DNA of 8,104 bases from Ga0077527 sp038106575 (GCA_038106575.1 JAYOED010000093.1:1-8104), one strand, 5' to 3'; counted from the first letter of the stretch, positions 1 through 8,052 are shown. A program made the numbers and translations. Notes: a model not told the origin generated them from the letters alone.

Positions 1-338
1 GGATTAATCATCCCGGTGAAGATGGCGGCAGCGTCAGTGCTGGCATGGTCCAGCTTAACGGGGTGGCGTTTGCCGGCGTAAACCGCGTCACCCGCGTTGA
101 GGTGTCGGTTGACGGCGGCCGCAGCTGGAAAGACGCAAAATTCATTGGCCCCGATCTTGGTCCCTTTGGCTGGCGCCAATTTGTCCTCCCTGTTAGGCTC
201 GAGTCGGGTCGTTACACGCTGGTCAGCCGTGCGACCGATGCCAAGGGCAACACCCAGCCCGTCGATCGCATGGAAAACCATCGCGGGTATGGTCACAACG
301 GATGGAAAGATCACGGAATCAGGCTAAACGTTGCCTGA
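1..338 (+). CDS. Sulfite oxidase-family molybdenum enzyme, C-terminal part (5' end outside window)
   Basis: Only the last 111 codons are present; the frame is open from base 3, so the gene begins upstream of the window. The visible part matches the C-terminal Mo-co oxidoreductase dimerisation domain, an Ig-like beta fold. The hallmarks are GVAFAG, then VEVSVDGGRSW, a W-R-Q stretch, YTLVSRATDAKGNTQP, and an N-H-R-GYGHNGWKDH ending. These motifs are shared by sulfite oxidases, SorA-type sulfite dehydrogenases and SoxC. The molybdopterin-binding domain is not visible, so its catalytic Cys cannot be checked. The gene 72 bases downstream encodes a small exported cytochrome c, the arrangement known for SorA/SorB, so a periplasmic sulfite:cytochrome c oxidoreductase is the likeliest role (inference). 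Other substrates, or a SoxC-like partner role, cannot be excluded from the C-terminus alone. Confidence 0.88.
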   Translation, partial: INHPGEDGGSVSAGMVQLNGVAFAGVNRVTRVEVSVDGGRSWKDAKFIGPDLGPFGWRQFVLPVRLESGRYTLVSRATDAKGNTQPVDRMENHRGYGHNGWKDHGIRLNVA

Positions 339-354
339 TGCCGCATCGTTAATG

Positions 355-389
355 CCGCGGTTCGGCTGCATGGCCGCACCGCGGTTTTT
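355..389 (+). terminator. Terminator-like hairpin between the molybdenum enzyme and cytochrome genes
   Basis: CCGCGGT (355-361) pairs with ACCGCGG (378-384). After one T/C mismatch, CGGC (363-366) pairs with GCCG (373-376), closing a six-base loop. TTTTTATTT follows directly. It has the form of an intrinsic terminator or attenuator but lies inside a probable two-gene operon, so it may be leaky or act as an mRNA-stability element. Confidence 0.55.
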
Positions 390-410
390 ATTTCTGAGCG
401 GGTAAATTCA

Positions 411-770
411 ATGCGCGATCGAATCGAGTTTCGCGGTGGTCTCTTGTTGTCGGTGGTGGCGTTGACTGCCGTGATCGGGATAACAGGAATTGCCCATGCG
501 GCAGACAACATTGCCCAGATGGCTCTGGGGCGGGATGTATTCACCAAGCTTGCGGCACCGCCATGCGGTCTGTGCCATACGCTGCAGGACGCAGGTACTA
601 ATGGCCAAATCGGAGCAAAGCTTGAGGAAATTAAGCCCGAAGCAGCGACAGTCATGGAGGCAGTACGCAAGGGATTGGGTGCCATGCCGTCTTACACCGG
701 CAAACTCACGGAGGAGCAGATCCAGGCGGTTGCGCGTTATGTGGAGCATGCCGCAGGGGCGGCAAAGTAG
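411..770 (+). CDS. Exported class I cytochrome c, probable SorB-like electron acceptor
   Basis: This is a 119-residue precursor. Residues 1-30 form a Sec signal peptide: charged start, hydrophobic LLLSVVALTAVIGITGI core, cleavage after AHA. The mature part of about 89 residues carries one haem c site, CGLCH at 52-56 (Cys52, Cys55, His56 as axial ligand). Met92 in GAMPSY is the probable second axial ligand, and the C-terminal helix LTEEQIQAVARYVEH is typical of small monohaem cytochromes. It would work in the periplasm, taking electrons from the upstream molybdenum enzyme and passing them to a terminal oxidase; this pairing is inferred from gene order. The ribosome site is weak (GAGCGGG about 9 bases before ATG), so translation may depend on the upstream gene. 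Small size and a single haem fit the SorB type, but other small cytochrome families look similar. Confidence 0.88.
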   Translation: MRDRIEFRGGLLLSVVALTAVIGITGIAHAADNIAQMALGRDVFTKLAAPPCGLCHTLQDAGTNGQIGAKLEEIKPEAATVMEAVRKGLGAMPSYTGKLTEEQIQAVARYVEHAAGAAK

Positions 771-846
771 CTTTTCGCTCCAGGTGAGTGTAGAGGCTTG
801 TTTTTAAGTATATGTTTTTATTGATATAGTTCTAAGGTGCTCGCGC

Positions 847-875
847 ATTGAAATTTCCTGCGTGATGCCCCATCT
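847..875 (+). promoter_or_regulatory. Sigma-32 (heat-shock) promoter of clpB
   Basis: The -35 ATTGAAA (847-853) matches the CTTGAAA consensus except for the first base. The -10 CCCCATCT (868-875) fits CCCCATNT exactly, and the 14-base spacer is within the sigma-32 range. The expected start is near 882, giving a leader of about 33 bases. A GAGG ribosome site lies at 906-909, five bases before the clpB ATG. clpB is a classic sigma-32 gene, so motif and context agree. Confidence 0.88.
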
Positions 876-914
876 GCTGGTTATCGTTCGTTAACTGGCG
901 GCAATGAGGCACCC

Positions 915-3515
<2,601 letters not shown>

Positions 3516-3639
3516 AAATCATTTAGGTGACGGTGGCTTACAATAAGTCGGTCAGGTGTCTTACGAGATATCTCCAGCAAGTTTTTTTGGCCTTGTCAGT
3601 GATGCCGCAGAATGATCAAAAAAATGATTGCTGCAACTG

Positions 3640-3668
3640 TTGACCCGGGTTTTTCATGGATGTAAAAC
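3640..3668 (+). promoter_or_regulatory. Possible sigma-70 promoter ahead of the hairpin series
   Basis: TTGACC (3640-3645, five of six consensus bases) is followed after 17 bases by TAAAAC (3663-3668, four of six). Transcription would start near 3675, just ahead of the first hairpin. The -10 is mediocre and the call rests partly on the terminator downstream. Confidence 0.35.
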
Positions 3669-3680
3669 TTTAATCAAATT

Positions 3681-3696
3681 CATACAGTATTGTATG
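3681..3696. promoter_or_regulatory. 16-bp perfect inverted repeat, operator-like
   Basis: CATACA-GTAT-TGTATG is a perfect dyad in AT-rich DNA. Its size and symmetry suit a dimeric regulator such as a GntR- or TetR-type protein, but no regulator gene is present in the window. It also forms H1 of the candidate RNA, so its role is open. Confidence 0.35.
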
Positions 3697-3863
3697 TCCA
3701 GCACATAGTGCGCGGTGTTAGGAATTCCGGGCGATCGTCCGGATACCGCCTGTCACGACTTCAGTCGCAATCTGCAGCCGTCGTGATCTCCGTATTGGTG
3801 TAATGCAACTCATTAAATGACGCGATTCTTCAGCAGCGTCAAGTCTTAAATTGGCCGCAACAA

Positions 3864-3892
3864 AGCCCCGCACAAGCGAGGCTCTTCTTTTT
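3864..3892 (+). terminator. Intrinsic terminator in the clpB-Bug intergenic region
   Basis: AGCCCCGC (3864-3871) pairs with GCGAGGCT (3876-3883) over an ACAA tetraloop, with one C/A mismatch. CTTCTTTTT follows (3884-3892). It lies about 350 bases past the clpB stop, so it either ends a long clpB 3' UTR or belongs to a separate short transcript. Confidence 0.65.
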
Positions 3893-3990
3893 CGCCTCCG
3901 CACTGTTGCCGCGAAAGTTTCGATGAATTTCGCCGTAACTTCCGGAGTGGCGAAACGCATCGGTTCTCTACCCGGTTTCAGGATGCTCGA

Positions 3991-4026
3991 TGATATGATT
4001 TCATGCTTTAATGAAACTAAATCATA
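3991..4026 (+). promoter_or_regulatory. Extended -10 promoter and dyad ahead of the first Bug gene
   Basis: TG-A-TATGAT (3991-3999) is an extended -10 element, five of six in the hexamer; no good -35 is visible, as is usual for this class. The start would fall near 4006. It overlaps an imperfect dyad: TATGATTT (3994-4001) is complementary to AAATCATA (4019-4026), and TTTCAT (3999-4004) to ATGAAA (4011-4016). This suggests control by a repressor at the start site. Confidence 0.45.
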
Positions 4027-4043
4027 AAATCGGAGCAATTATC

Positions 4044-5024
4044 TTGAAATCAAAGGCCTCTAAAAACATACTGGCGTTAGCGGTGGCAGCGACGATGATC
4101 CTTGCGGAATCTGCGGTGGCGCAAACTTATCCTTCGAAAACAGTGCGCATGGTGATCCCATTTTCCGCCGGCGGCGCTGCCGATGTACCGGGGCGCATCA
4201 TCATGCAGAAGTTGTCCTCGGTTCTTGGGCAACAAGTCATCGTTGAAAATCGTCCAGGTGCCGGTTCGACCATCGGCGCTGATATCGTGGCGAAATCGCA
4301 GCCTGACGGCTATACCATCTTCATGATCAGTAACACGCACTTTGTCAGTGCTTCCCTGCATAAAAAGCTTTCCTACGATTCGCTAAACAGTTTCACACCG
4401 GTAACACAGATCACCAATGCGCCGAATGTGCTGGTCGTTCATCCGTCGCTGCCGGTGAAGTCAGTCAAGGATCTGATTGCGCTTGCCAAATCCCGTCCTG
4501 GCCAGATTGACTTTGCCTCTTCGGGCAACGGCAGCACGCAGCATCTAACAGGGGCGTTGTTTGCCAGTATGGCCGGCATCAACATCACGCATATTCCCTA
4601 TCGCGGCAGCGGCCCGGTAACCGCCGACCTGCTGGGCGGACAGGTCATGCTGGCTTTCCCGGGCATTGCCGGCATGCTTCCGCATATCAGGGCGGGTAAA
4701 TTGCGCCCGCTAGGTGTAACCGGCTCACGCCGTTCGGCGGAATTGCCGGATGTGCCTACGATCGCCGAAGCAGGGGTGAAAAATTATGAAATGCTGGCCT
4801 GGTTTGGCGTTGCGGCACCGAAAGGATTGCCTCGGCCAATCCAAATGAAATTGCATGCCAACCTGCTGCAAGTTCTGCAAGCACCGGAAATGAAATCTGC
4901 GCTACAGAAAGTTGGTCAGGAGCCGACCTGGAATGGCAATCCTGAGCAATTTTTTGCTTTCATGAAAAATGAAGCAGCAAAATGGGCAAAGGTGGTTAAA
5001 GCCAGTGGTGCGGAAATCAACTGA
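4044..5024 (+). CDS. Bug/TctC-family periplasmic solute-binding protein 1
   Basis: This exported binding protein belongs to the tripartite tricarboxylate transporter receptor family (Bug, PF03401), which captures carboxylates or related organic acids in the periplasm. The TTG start at 4044 is chosen because GGAG (4032-4035) lies eight bases before it and it gives a normal 326-residue precursor. An in-frame ATG at 4011 adds 11 residues but has no ribosome site and sits about five bases from the likely transcription start. The signal peptide is KSKASKN, then a hydrophobic ILALAVAATMILAES core, cleaved after AVA. Family marks in order are YPSKTVRMVIPFSAGG, GQQVIVENRPGAG, PDGYT, NVLVVHPSL, LLGGQV, GKLRPLGVT and RRSAELPDVPTIAEAGV, plus the C-terminal KWAKVVKASG. 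No TctA/TctB membrane genes are nearby, so it is an orphan receptor as is common in Betaproteobacteria. The ligand is unknown. Confidence 0.93.
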   Translation: MKSKASKNILALAVAATMILAESAVAQTYPSKTVRMVIPFSAGGAADVPGRIIMQKLSSVLGQQVIVENRPGAGSTIGADIVAKSQPDGYTIFMISNTHFVSASLHKKLSYDSLNSFTPVTQITNAPNVLVVHPSLPVKSVKDLIALAKSRPGQIDFASSGNGSTQHLTGALFASMAGINITHIPYRGSGPVTADLLGGQVMLAFPGIAGMLPHIRAGKLRPLGVTGSRRSAELPDVPTIAEAGVKNYEMLAWFGVAAPKGLPRPIQMKLHANLLQVLQAPEMKSALQKVGQEPTWNGNPEQFFAFMKNEAAKWAKVVKASGAEIN

Positions 5025-5042
5025 TCATCGTGCCGCATTGCG

Positions 5043-5067
5043 AAAATACGGGATATCCCGAATTTTT
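5043..5067. terminator. Short terminator-like dyad between the two Bug genes
   Basis: AAAAT-a-CGGG (5043-5052) pairs with CCCG-a-ATTTT (5057-5066) around ATAT, with one A/A mismatch. The core CGGGATATCCCG is a perfect palindrome and five T follow (5063-5067). The GC core is only four pairs, so termination would be partial. Confidence 0.4.
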
Positions 5068-5084
5068 GGCTTATGCCCTTGGAA

Positions 5085-5111
5085 TTGTTACCATGCACCG
5101 ATTGTTTTAAT
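5085..5111 (+). promoter_or_regulatory. Weak possible promoter of the second Bug gene
   Basis: TTGTTA (5085-5090) and TTTAAT (5106-5111, five of six) are separated by 15 bases, shorter than ideal. The AT-rich region downstream leads into a strong GAGGAG ribosome site (5125-5130 area) ahead of the ATG at 5135. Offered only as a candidate. Confidence 0.25.
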
Positions 5112-5134
5112 AATGTAATCAAGAGGAGAGCCCG

Positions 5135-6103
5135 ATGAAACTGATAATCCAGGGCGGACTGGCTGCTTGCGTGGCCGCGTTTTCTTCCGTCGCCGCAGCG
5201 GCAGATTCCTATCCCGCGCGACCCATCCGCATGATCATCCCGTTTGCCGCAGGTGGCGCTACCGATACCCCAGCCCGCATCGCTTCCAGTAAGCTGAGCG
5301 ACCTTCTGGGGCAGCAGATTGTCGTTGACAACCGGCCCGGTCAGGGTGGTGCGCTGGGGACTGCTGTGGCCGCGAAAGCCGAGCCTGACGGTTACACGGT
5401 GCTGATGACAGCGACTCCTTTCGTGCTCAGCCCGCACATCTACAAAAAGCTTTCCTACAACCCGTTAAAGGATTTTGTGCCGGTTACGCAGTTCGGTGCA
5501 GCGCCCAACGTATTGGTTGTGCATCCTTCTCTGGGTGCCAAATCGGTCAAGGACGTGATTTCAATGGCGAAGAGCCAGCCTGGTAAACTGGACTGGGCGT
5601 CTTCGGGTACAGGTGGTTTCCAGCATCTCTCGGGAGCGCTGTTCATGACCATGGCCAATGTCAAAACAGTGCACATTTCGTATAAGGGCAGCGGTGCGGC
5701 CACCTCTGACATGCTCGGCGGCCAAGTGAAAATCGGTTTCCCGGGTATTGCGATCGCATTGCCGCATCACAAGTCAGGTCGTCTCCGTGCACTGGGTGTA
5801 ACGACTGCAAAGCGCTCACCGCAGCTGCCTGATGTGCCGAGCATTGCTGAGGCTGGGGTGCCGGGATATGACGCCACGTTCTGGCTGGGACTGACGGTTC
5901 CGAAAGGTACGCCGAAAGCCATCATCGACAAATTGCACAGGGAAACCACCGAATTGCTGAAAGATAAGAATATCGTGAGCGCGTTCCGCCGAGCCGGCAC
6001 TGAAGCGGCGCCGTCCAATCCGGCTCAGTTCAGCAAATTCATCCAGTCGGAATATGCCAAATGGGGCAAAGTCATCCGTGATGCGGGCATTCGTGCCAAC
6101 TGA
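5135..6103 (+). CDS. Bug/TctC-family periplasmic solute-binding protein 2
   Basis: This 322-residue exported binding protein is of the same PF03401 family as its neighbour, with which it shares about 156 of 289 mature residues (about 54%, hand alignment) and a single one-residue gap. The signal peptide is MKLIIQGG, a small-residue hydrophobic core, cleaved after VAAAA near residue 23. Family marks are YPARPIRMIIPFAAGG, GQQIVVDNRPGQGG, PDGYT, NVLVVHPSL, MLGGQV, GRLRALGVT, RSPQLPDVPSIAEAGV and AKWGKVIRDAG. The start is secure: AGAGGAGAG lies directly before it with proper spacing. The region between the conserved NRPG and NVLVV blocks and the C-terminal third differ most from the upstream copy, which suggests a different ligand. 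It follows the first gene by 110 bases, past a terminator-like dyad, so it may be read both from the upstream promoter and on its own. A strong terminator lies 26 bases after its stop. Confidence 0.95.
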   Translation: MKLIIQGGLAACVAAFSSVAAAADSYPARPIRMIIPFAAGGATDTPARIASSKLSDLLGQQIVVDNRPGQGGALGTAVAAKAEPDGYTVLMTATPFVLSPHIYKKLSYNPLKDFVPVTQFGAAPNVLVVHPSLGAKSVKDVISMAKSQPGKLDWASSGTGGFQHLSGALFMTMANVKTVHISYKGSGAATSDMLGGQVKIGFPGIAIALPHHKSGRLRALGVTTAKRSPQLPDVPSIAEAGVPGYDATFWLGLTVPKGTPKAIIDKLHRETTELLKDKNIVSAFRRAGTEAAPSNPAQFSKFIQSEYAKWGKVIRDAGIRAN

Positions 6104-6120
6104 ACGAGCTGGCTCTCAGC

Positions 6121-6152
6121 AAAAAAAAACGCCGCATTTAGCGGCGTTTTTT
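6121..6152. terminator. Strong bidirectional terminator between convergent genes
   Basis: CGCCGC (6130-6135) pairs perfectly with GCGGCG (6141-6146) over an ATTTA loop. Nine A precede the stem and six T follow it, so both strands give a GC hairpin plus a U-run. It ends the Bug gene pair on the + strand and the dioxygenase operon on the - strand, each stop being about 26 bases away. Confidence 0.93.
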
Positions 6153-6177
6153 GTGAGTGCCGGCTAAGGCAGAAAGT

Positions 6178-7056
6178 TTACGTTGTTTTATTCGGCCACA
6201 TGCCGGTAAGTCCATCTGCATCGGTCGCCGTGATCGTGGTGCGGATCATGTAGCGGGGCTGGTCTTCAGGCCAGGGACGGCCTCGATGCATGGTGGCCCG
6301 GTTGTCCCACATCACCACATCACCGGGTTGCCAGTGGTGCCGGTAGATGCACTCGGGGCGAGTGGCAAGTTTGGTTAGTTCATCGATCAGACGCAGCGCG
6401 TCCTCTCGTGGCATACCTTCGATACCGCAGGTGTGCGAAGCAATGTACAGTGCATCGCGGCCGTTGGCAGGATTGCGCCAGCGCATGCGCCAGGATACTG
6501 GAGGCATTGTGGAGCGTTCGCGTTGGGAGGCGAGCTGAGGATCAATCTTGCCGCGCGAATGAGCGTAATCATGTCGGGCACATGCGTTTTCAAGTTGACC
6601 TCGCATGGCTGCAGACAGGTCGCTCCAGGTGCGACGCATGGAAACGAACTCGGTTTCGCCGCCGGTTTTGGCGATAGTACGCGCTGACAGCACTGATGCC
6701 AGTGCCGGAGGCGCTTTGAAGCAACTGTCGGTATGCCACAGCTGGTTAGCACGTGCCCGCAGTTCTTCCTTGTGTCCGGGTGGTACCAGCGAGCCGTCAG
6801 GCTCGACATTGGTAAGGATGCTGAAGGGTGTGCCTTCGCCTCGTGAGGCCGCTTTGGCGGTCTCCAGCGGGCCGAAGCGCCGCGAAAATGCCACCTGCAG
6901 TTCATCGGTTATCTGTTGCCGACGAAACACCAGCACCGAGTGTTCCTCGAAAGCCGACCGCACTGAGGAATAGACTTCGTCGCTGGCGACAACATCGGCC
7001 ATGCCAACCCCTATTACCTCTGCTGCAAAACCAGGGCCCAGTGCAACCGCTTTCAT
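6178..7056 (-). CDS. TfdA/TauD-family 2-oxoglutarate/Fe(II) dioxygenase
   Basis: This 292-residue cytosolic enzyme is predicted to couple oxidative decarboxylation of 2-oxoglutarate to hydroxylation of an organic substrate. The iron triad is visible: His108 and Asp110 in NQLWHTDSCF, and the distal His257 in MWDNRATMHRG. Arg268 and Arg272 in RYMIRTTI are placed to bind the 2-oxoglutarate carboxylate, with Arg272 at the TauD spacing. Other family marks are HSVLVFRRQQ (39-48), RRFGPLE (59-65), SVLSARTIAKTGGETEF (121-137), ALYIASHTCGIEGMP (202-216) and YRHHWQPGDVVMWDNR. The NQLWHTDS.FK and LSAR..P/K.GG.TEF signatures point to the TfdA side of the family (aryloxyalkanoates and similar acids) rather than taurine, but the substrate is not established. 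AGGAG lies eight bases before the ATG. It is the last gene of a minus-strand set, 41 bases after the PIN gene, and ends at the shared terminator. Confidence 0.93.
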   Translation of the reverse strand: MKAVALGPGFAAEVIGVGMADVVASDEVYSSVRSAFEEHSVLVFRRQQITDELQVAFSRRFGPLETAKAASRGEGTPFSILTNVEPDGSLVPPGHKEELRARANQLWHTDSCFKAPPALASVLSARTIAKTGGETEFVSMRRTWSDLSAAMRGQLENACARHDYAHSRGKIDPQLASQRERSTMPPVSWRMRWRNPANGRDALYIASHTCGIEGMPREDALRLIDELTKLATRPECIYRHHWQPGDVVMWDNRATMHRGRPWPEDQPRYMIRTTITATDADGLTGMWPNKTT

Positions 7057-7097
7057 TTTCTTTTCTCCTGACCGGCGTGGATTCCGGAGTCATTATT

Positions 7098-7532
7098 CTA
7101 CGCCGCACCCTGTTCGCTAAAACAGTCTGGCGTCATGATGCTGAAACCAAGTCCGGATTGGCGTGAGAGTGCCAGAAGTTCACCATCCTTGGTGAGAAGG
7201 GCATGTGCACCGGAGGCCGCAGCGAGTTCAATAAATTTTTGATCATCAGAGTCTTCGCACAACGGCAGACTGCGGGCAGTTTTCAACGCGACCGTACGGG
7301 CAATGCGGCGACAAAACTCAAGGCATTGTTTTTGTCGTTCTGGATCAAGTGTCCAGCGACCTAGAGGGTAAGTCAACACGTGCGCCAGTTCCTGCAGGCA
7401 GGGCTCGTCGATGATGATTTCGATGCTGTCTTCGGCCAGGGCTGCTTTCAGGAATTGTACGGATGGATCGTCGAATACCAGCCAGTCTAGCCAGACGTTG
7501 GAGTCGAGCACCAGCACCTTACGCACTGTCAT
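7098..7532 (-). CDS. PIN-domain protein, putative toxin-type ribonuclease (COG1569-like)
   Basis: This 144-residue protein has the PIN fold, a metal-dependent RNase fold used by many toxins. The acidic residues expected in the active site are present: Asp10 in VLVLDSNVWLD, Glu48 in EPCLQELAHVL, the Asp94/Asp96/Asp97 cluster in CEDSDDQKFIELA, and Asp116 in ALLTKDGELL. The C.D.DD..F...A.....L.T.D order fits the 'toxin component, PIN family' group. Its ATG overlaps the stop of the upstream thioesterase as ATGA and no ribosome site is visible, so translation is probably coupled to that gene. No small antitoxin gene of the usual kind is adjacent on either side; the neighbours are metabolic enzymes. 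It may therefore be a solitary PIN nuclease with an RNA-processing role, or a toxin with a distant partner. The fold call is good; the function is inferred. Confidence 0.87.
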   Translation of the reverse strand: MTVRKVLVLDSNVWLDWLVFDDPSVQFLKAALAEDSIEIIIDEPCLQELAHVLTYPLGRWTLDPERQKQCLEFCRRIARTVALKTARSLPLCEDSDDQKFIELAAASGAHALLTKDGELLALSRQSGLGFSIMTPDCFSEQGAA

Positions 7533-7957
7533 CTTGTTGGTTTCAGCGATTTCCAGGTGGAGGTGGCGTAGGCGATCATTTCGCCTTCCTCGTCAGTGAG
7601 TTCAGAACGCAGGAATGAGATACTGCGGCCATGGCGCACGAAGTGCGCGGTGGCGGTGAGGCGGCCGGATTTGGCGACGGAAAGGTACTGTACTTTTATT
7701 TCCAGCGTGGCACCGGCGCCGCTGGTGCGATGGAGCAGATGCCCCATTGAAATGTCGAGCACGAAGGCGATCACTCCGCCGTGCAATCCACCTTGAGGAT
7801 TGTGCATGAAATCCTTCAATTCGAAGCTCACGCGGCACTCACCGGGCAGGTATTCCAGTTCAAGGCCGAACAATTTGGCGAGAAAGAACTTGCCGAAGTC
7901 CTGATCGTAGTGTTTCAGTGCGTAATCGAAGGCAGCGCGTGCCGCTTGCTCATCCAT
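7529..7957 (-). CDS. PaaI-type hotdog-fold acyl-CoA thioesterase
   Basis: This is a 142-residue hotdog thioesterase of the PaaI/4HBT group, which hydrolyses acyl-CoA or aryl-CoA thioesters in the cytosol. The signature is NPQGGLHGGVIAFVLDISMG (53-72): Asn53, the HGG at 59-61, and an acidic Asp68 on the central helix, the positions that place the thioester and activate water. The following strands, ATLEIKVQYLSVAKSGRLTATA and AYATSTWKSL, complete the usual sheet, and length is normal for the family. It is the first gene of the minus-strand set; its TGA overlaps the next ATG. The start at 7957 has only a weak purine-rich region upstream. Whether it releases a CoA intermediate of a degradation pathway involving the downstream dioxygenase, or has a housekeeping role, cannot be told from the sequence. 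Confidence 0.91.
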   Translation of the reverse strand: MDEQAARAAFDYALKHYDQDFGKFFLAKLFGLELEYLPGECRVSFELKDFMHNPQGGLHGGVIAFVLDISMGHLLHRTSGAGATLEIKVQYLSVAKSGRLTATAHFVRHGRSISFLRSELTDEEGEMIAYATSTWKSLKPTR

Positions 7958-7987
7958 TGTCCGGGTTCCGTTCAGTCAAAAACCCGC

Positions 7988-7997
7988 ATGCTAGCAT
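7988..7997. promoter_or_regulatory. 10-bp palindrome with possible minus-strand extended -10
   Basis: ATGCTAGCAT is a perfect palindrome between divergent genes, 31 bases before the thioesterase start. Read on the minus strand it lies in TG-C-TAGCAT, a possible extended -10 (four of six) placed to start the minus-strand operon, so it could be an operator over the promoter. Confidence 0.3.
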
Positions 7998-8043
7998 TGC
8001 CTGTGGGGCGTGCGGTCTTCACGTAGAGTTCCGTATGCTGCTT

Positions 8044-8052
8044 TGCTATATT
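8044..8052 (+). promoter_or_regulatory. Extended -10 promoter for the gene at the right edge
   Basis: TG-C-TATATT (8044-8052) is an extended -10 with five of six hexamer bases. The start would be near 8059, giving a leader of about 29 bases with an AGGGAG ribosome site before the ATG at 8088. No good -35 is seen. Confidence 0.4.

Larger units (their letters stand above)
3675..3892 (+). ncRNA. Candidate structured small RNA (about 218 nt)
   Basis: Five successive hairpins are readable on the + strand. H1: CATACA 3681-3686 with TGTATG 3691-3696. H2: TCCGGGC 3726-3732 with GTCCGGA 3737-3743, loop GATC, one G-U pair. H3: TCACGAC 3753-3759 with GTCGTGA 3780-3786. H4: TGACGC 3818-3823 with GCGTCA 3836-3841. 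H5: the terminator stem 3864-3883 followed by a T-rich run. Together with the possible promoter at 3640 and the lack of a protein gene, this suggests a free-standing small RNA. It matches no RNA family that I recognise. Alternatives are a clpB 3' untranslated region, or separate DNA operators; H1 in particular is also a good protein-binding palindrome. The 5' end is a guess from promoter spacing. Confidence 0.35.
3516..4043. other. Long non-coding stretch between clpB and the first Bug gene
   Basis: No convincing protein gene is seen in these 528 bases. The stretch holds a possible sigma-70 promoter (3640-3668), a chain of hairpins ending in an intrinsic terminator (3681-3892), another inverted repeat (GCGAAA 3911-3916 with TTTCGC 3928-3933), and the promoter region of the Bug gene (3991-4026). 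A minus-strand open frame crosses most of it but looks spurious. No clear terminator is visible right behind clpB. Confidence 0.6.

Noticed and set aside
311..749. Two minus-strand frames opposite the cytochrome gene
   Set aside because: The + strand has a signal peptide, CxxCH and Met ligand in the right order; the antisense frames show nothing comparable.
3700..3892. Possible tRNA or other standard RNA gene in the hairpin region
   Set aside because: No cloverleaf, T-loop motif or CCA end could be found on either strand.
3718..4038. Minus-strand open frame of 106 codons across the clpB-Bug intergenic region
   Set aside because: It reads through the terminator hairpin and the other inverted repeats, is very Arg-rich without a recognisable domain, has no clear ribosome site at 4038 or at the internal ATG near 3960, and overlaps the promoter of the Bug gene. 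Probably spurious, though a conserved small protein cannot be fully excluded.
4362..5458. 15-base direct repeat (4362-4376 and 5444-5458) as a mobile-element or attachment-site mark
   Set aside because: Both copies encode the same KKLSY segment of two paralogous proteins, so shared descent explains them.
6347..7166. Several + strand frames opposite the dioxygenase and its 5' region
   Set aside because: They are Arg/Cys-rich shadows of a minus-strand gene with a complete iron-binding triad.
7098..7957. Thioesterase-PIN pair as a classical toxin-antitoxin module
   Set aside because: The hotdog protein carries intact catalytic residues and lacks any DNA-binding or antitoxin-like segment; overlap alone does not make a TA pair. 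Kept only as a question in the findings.
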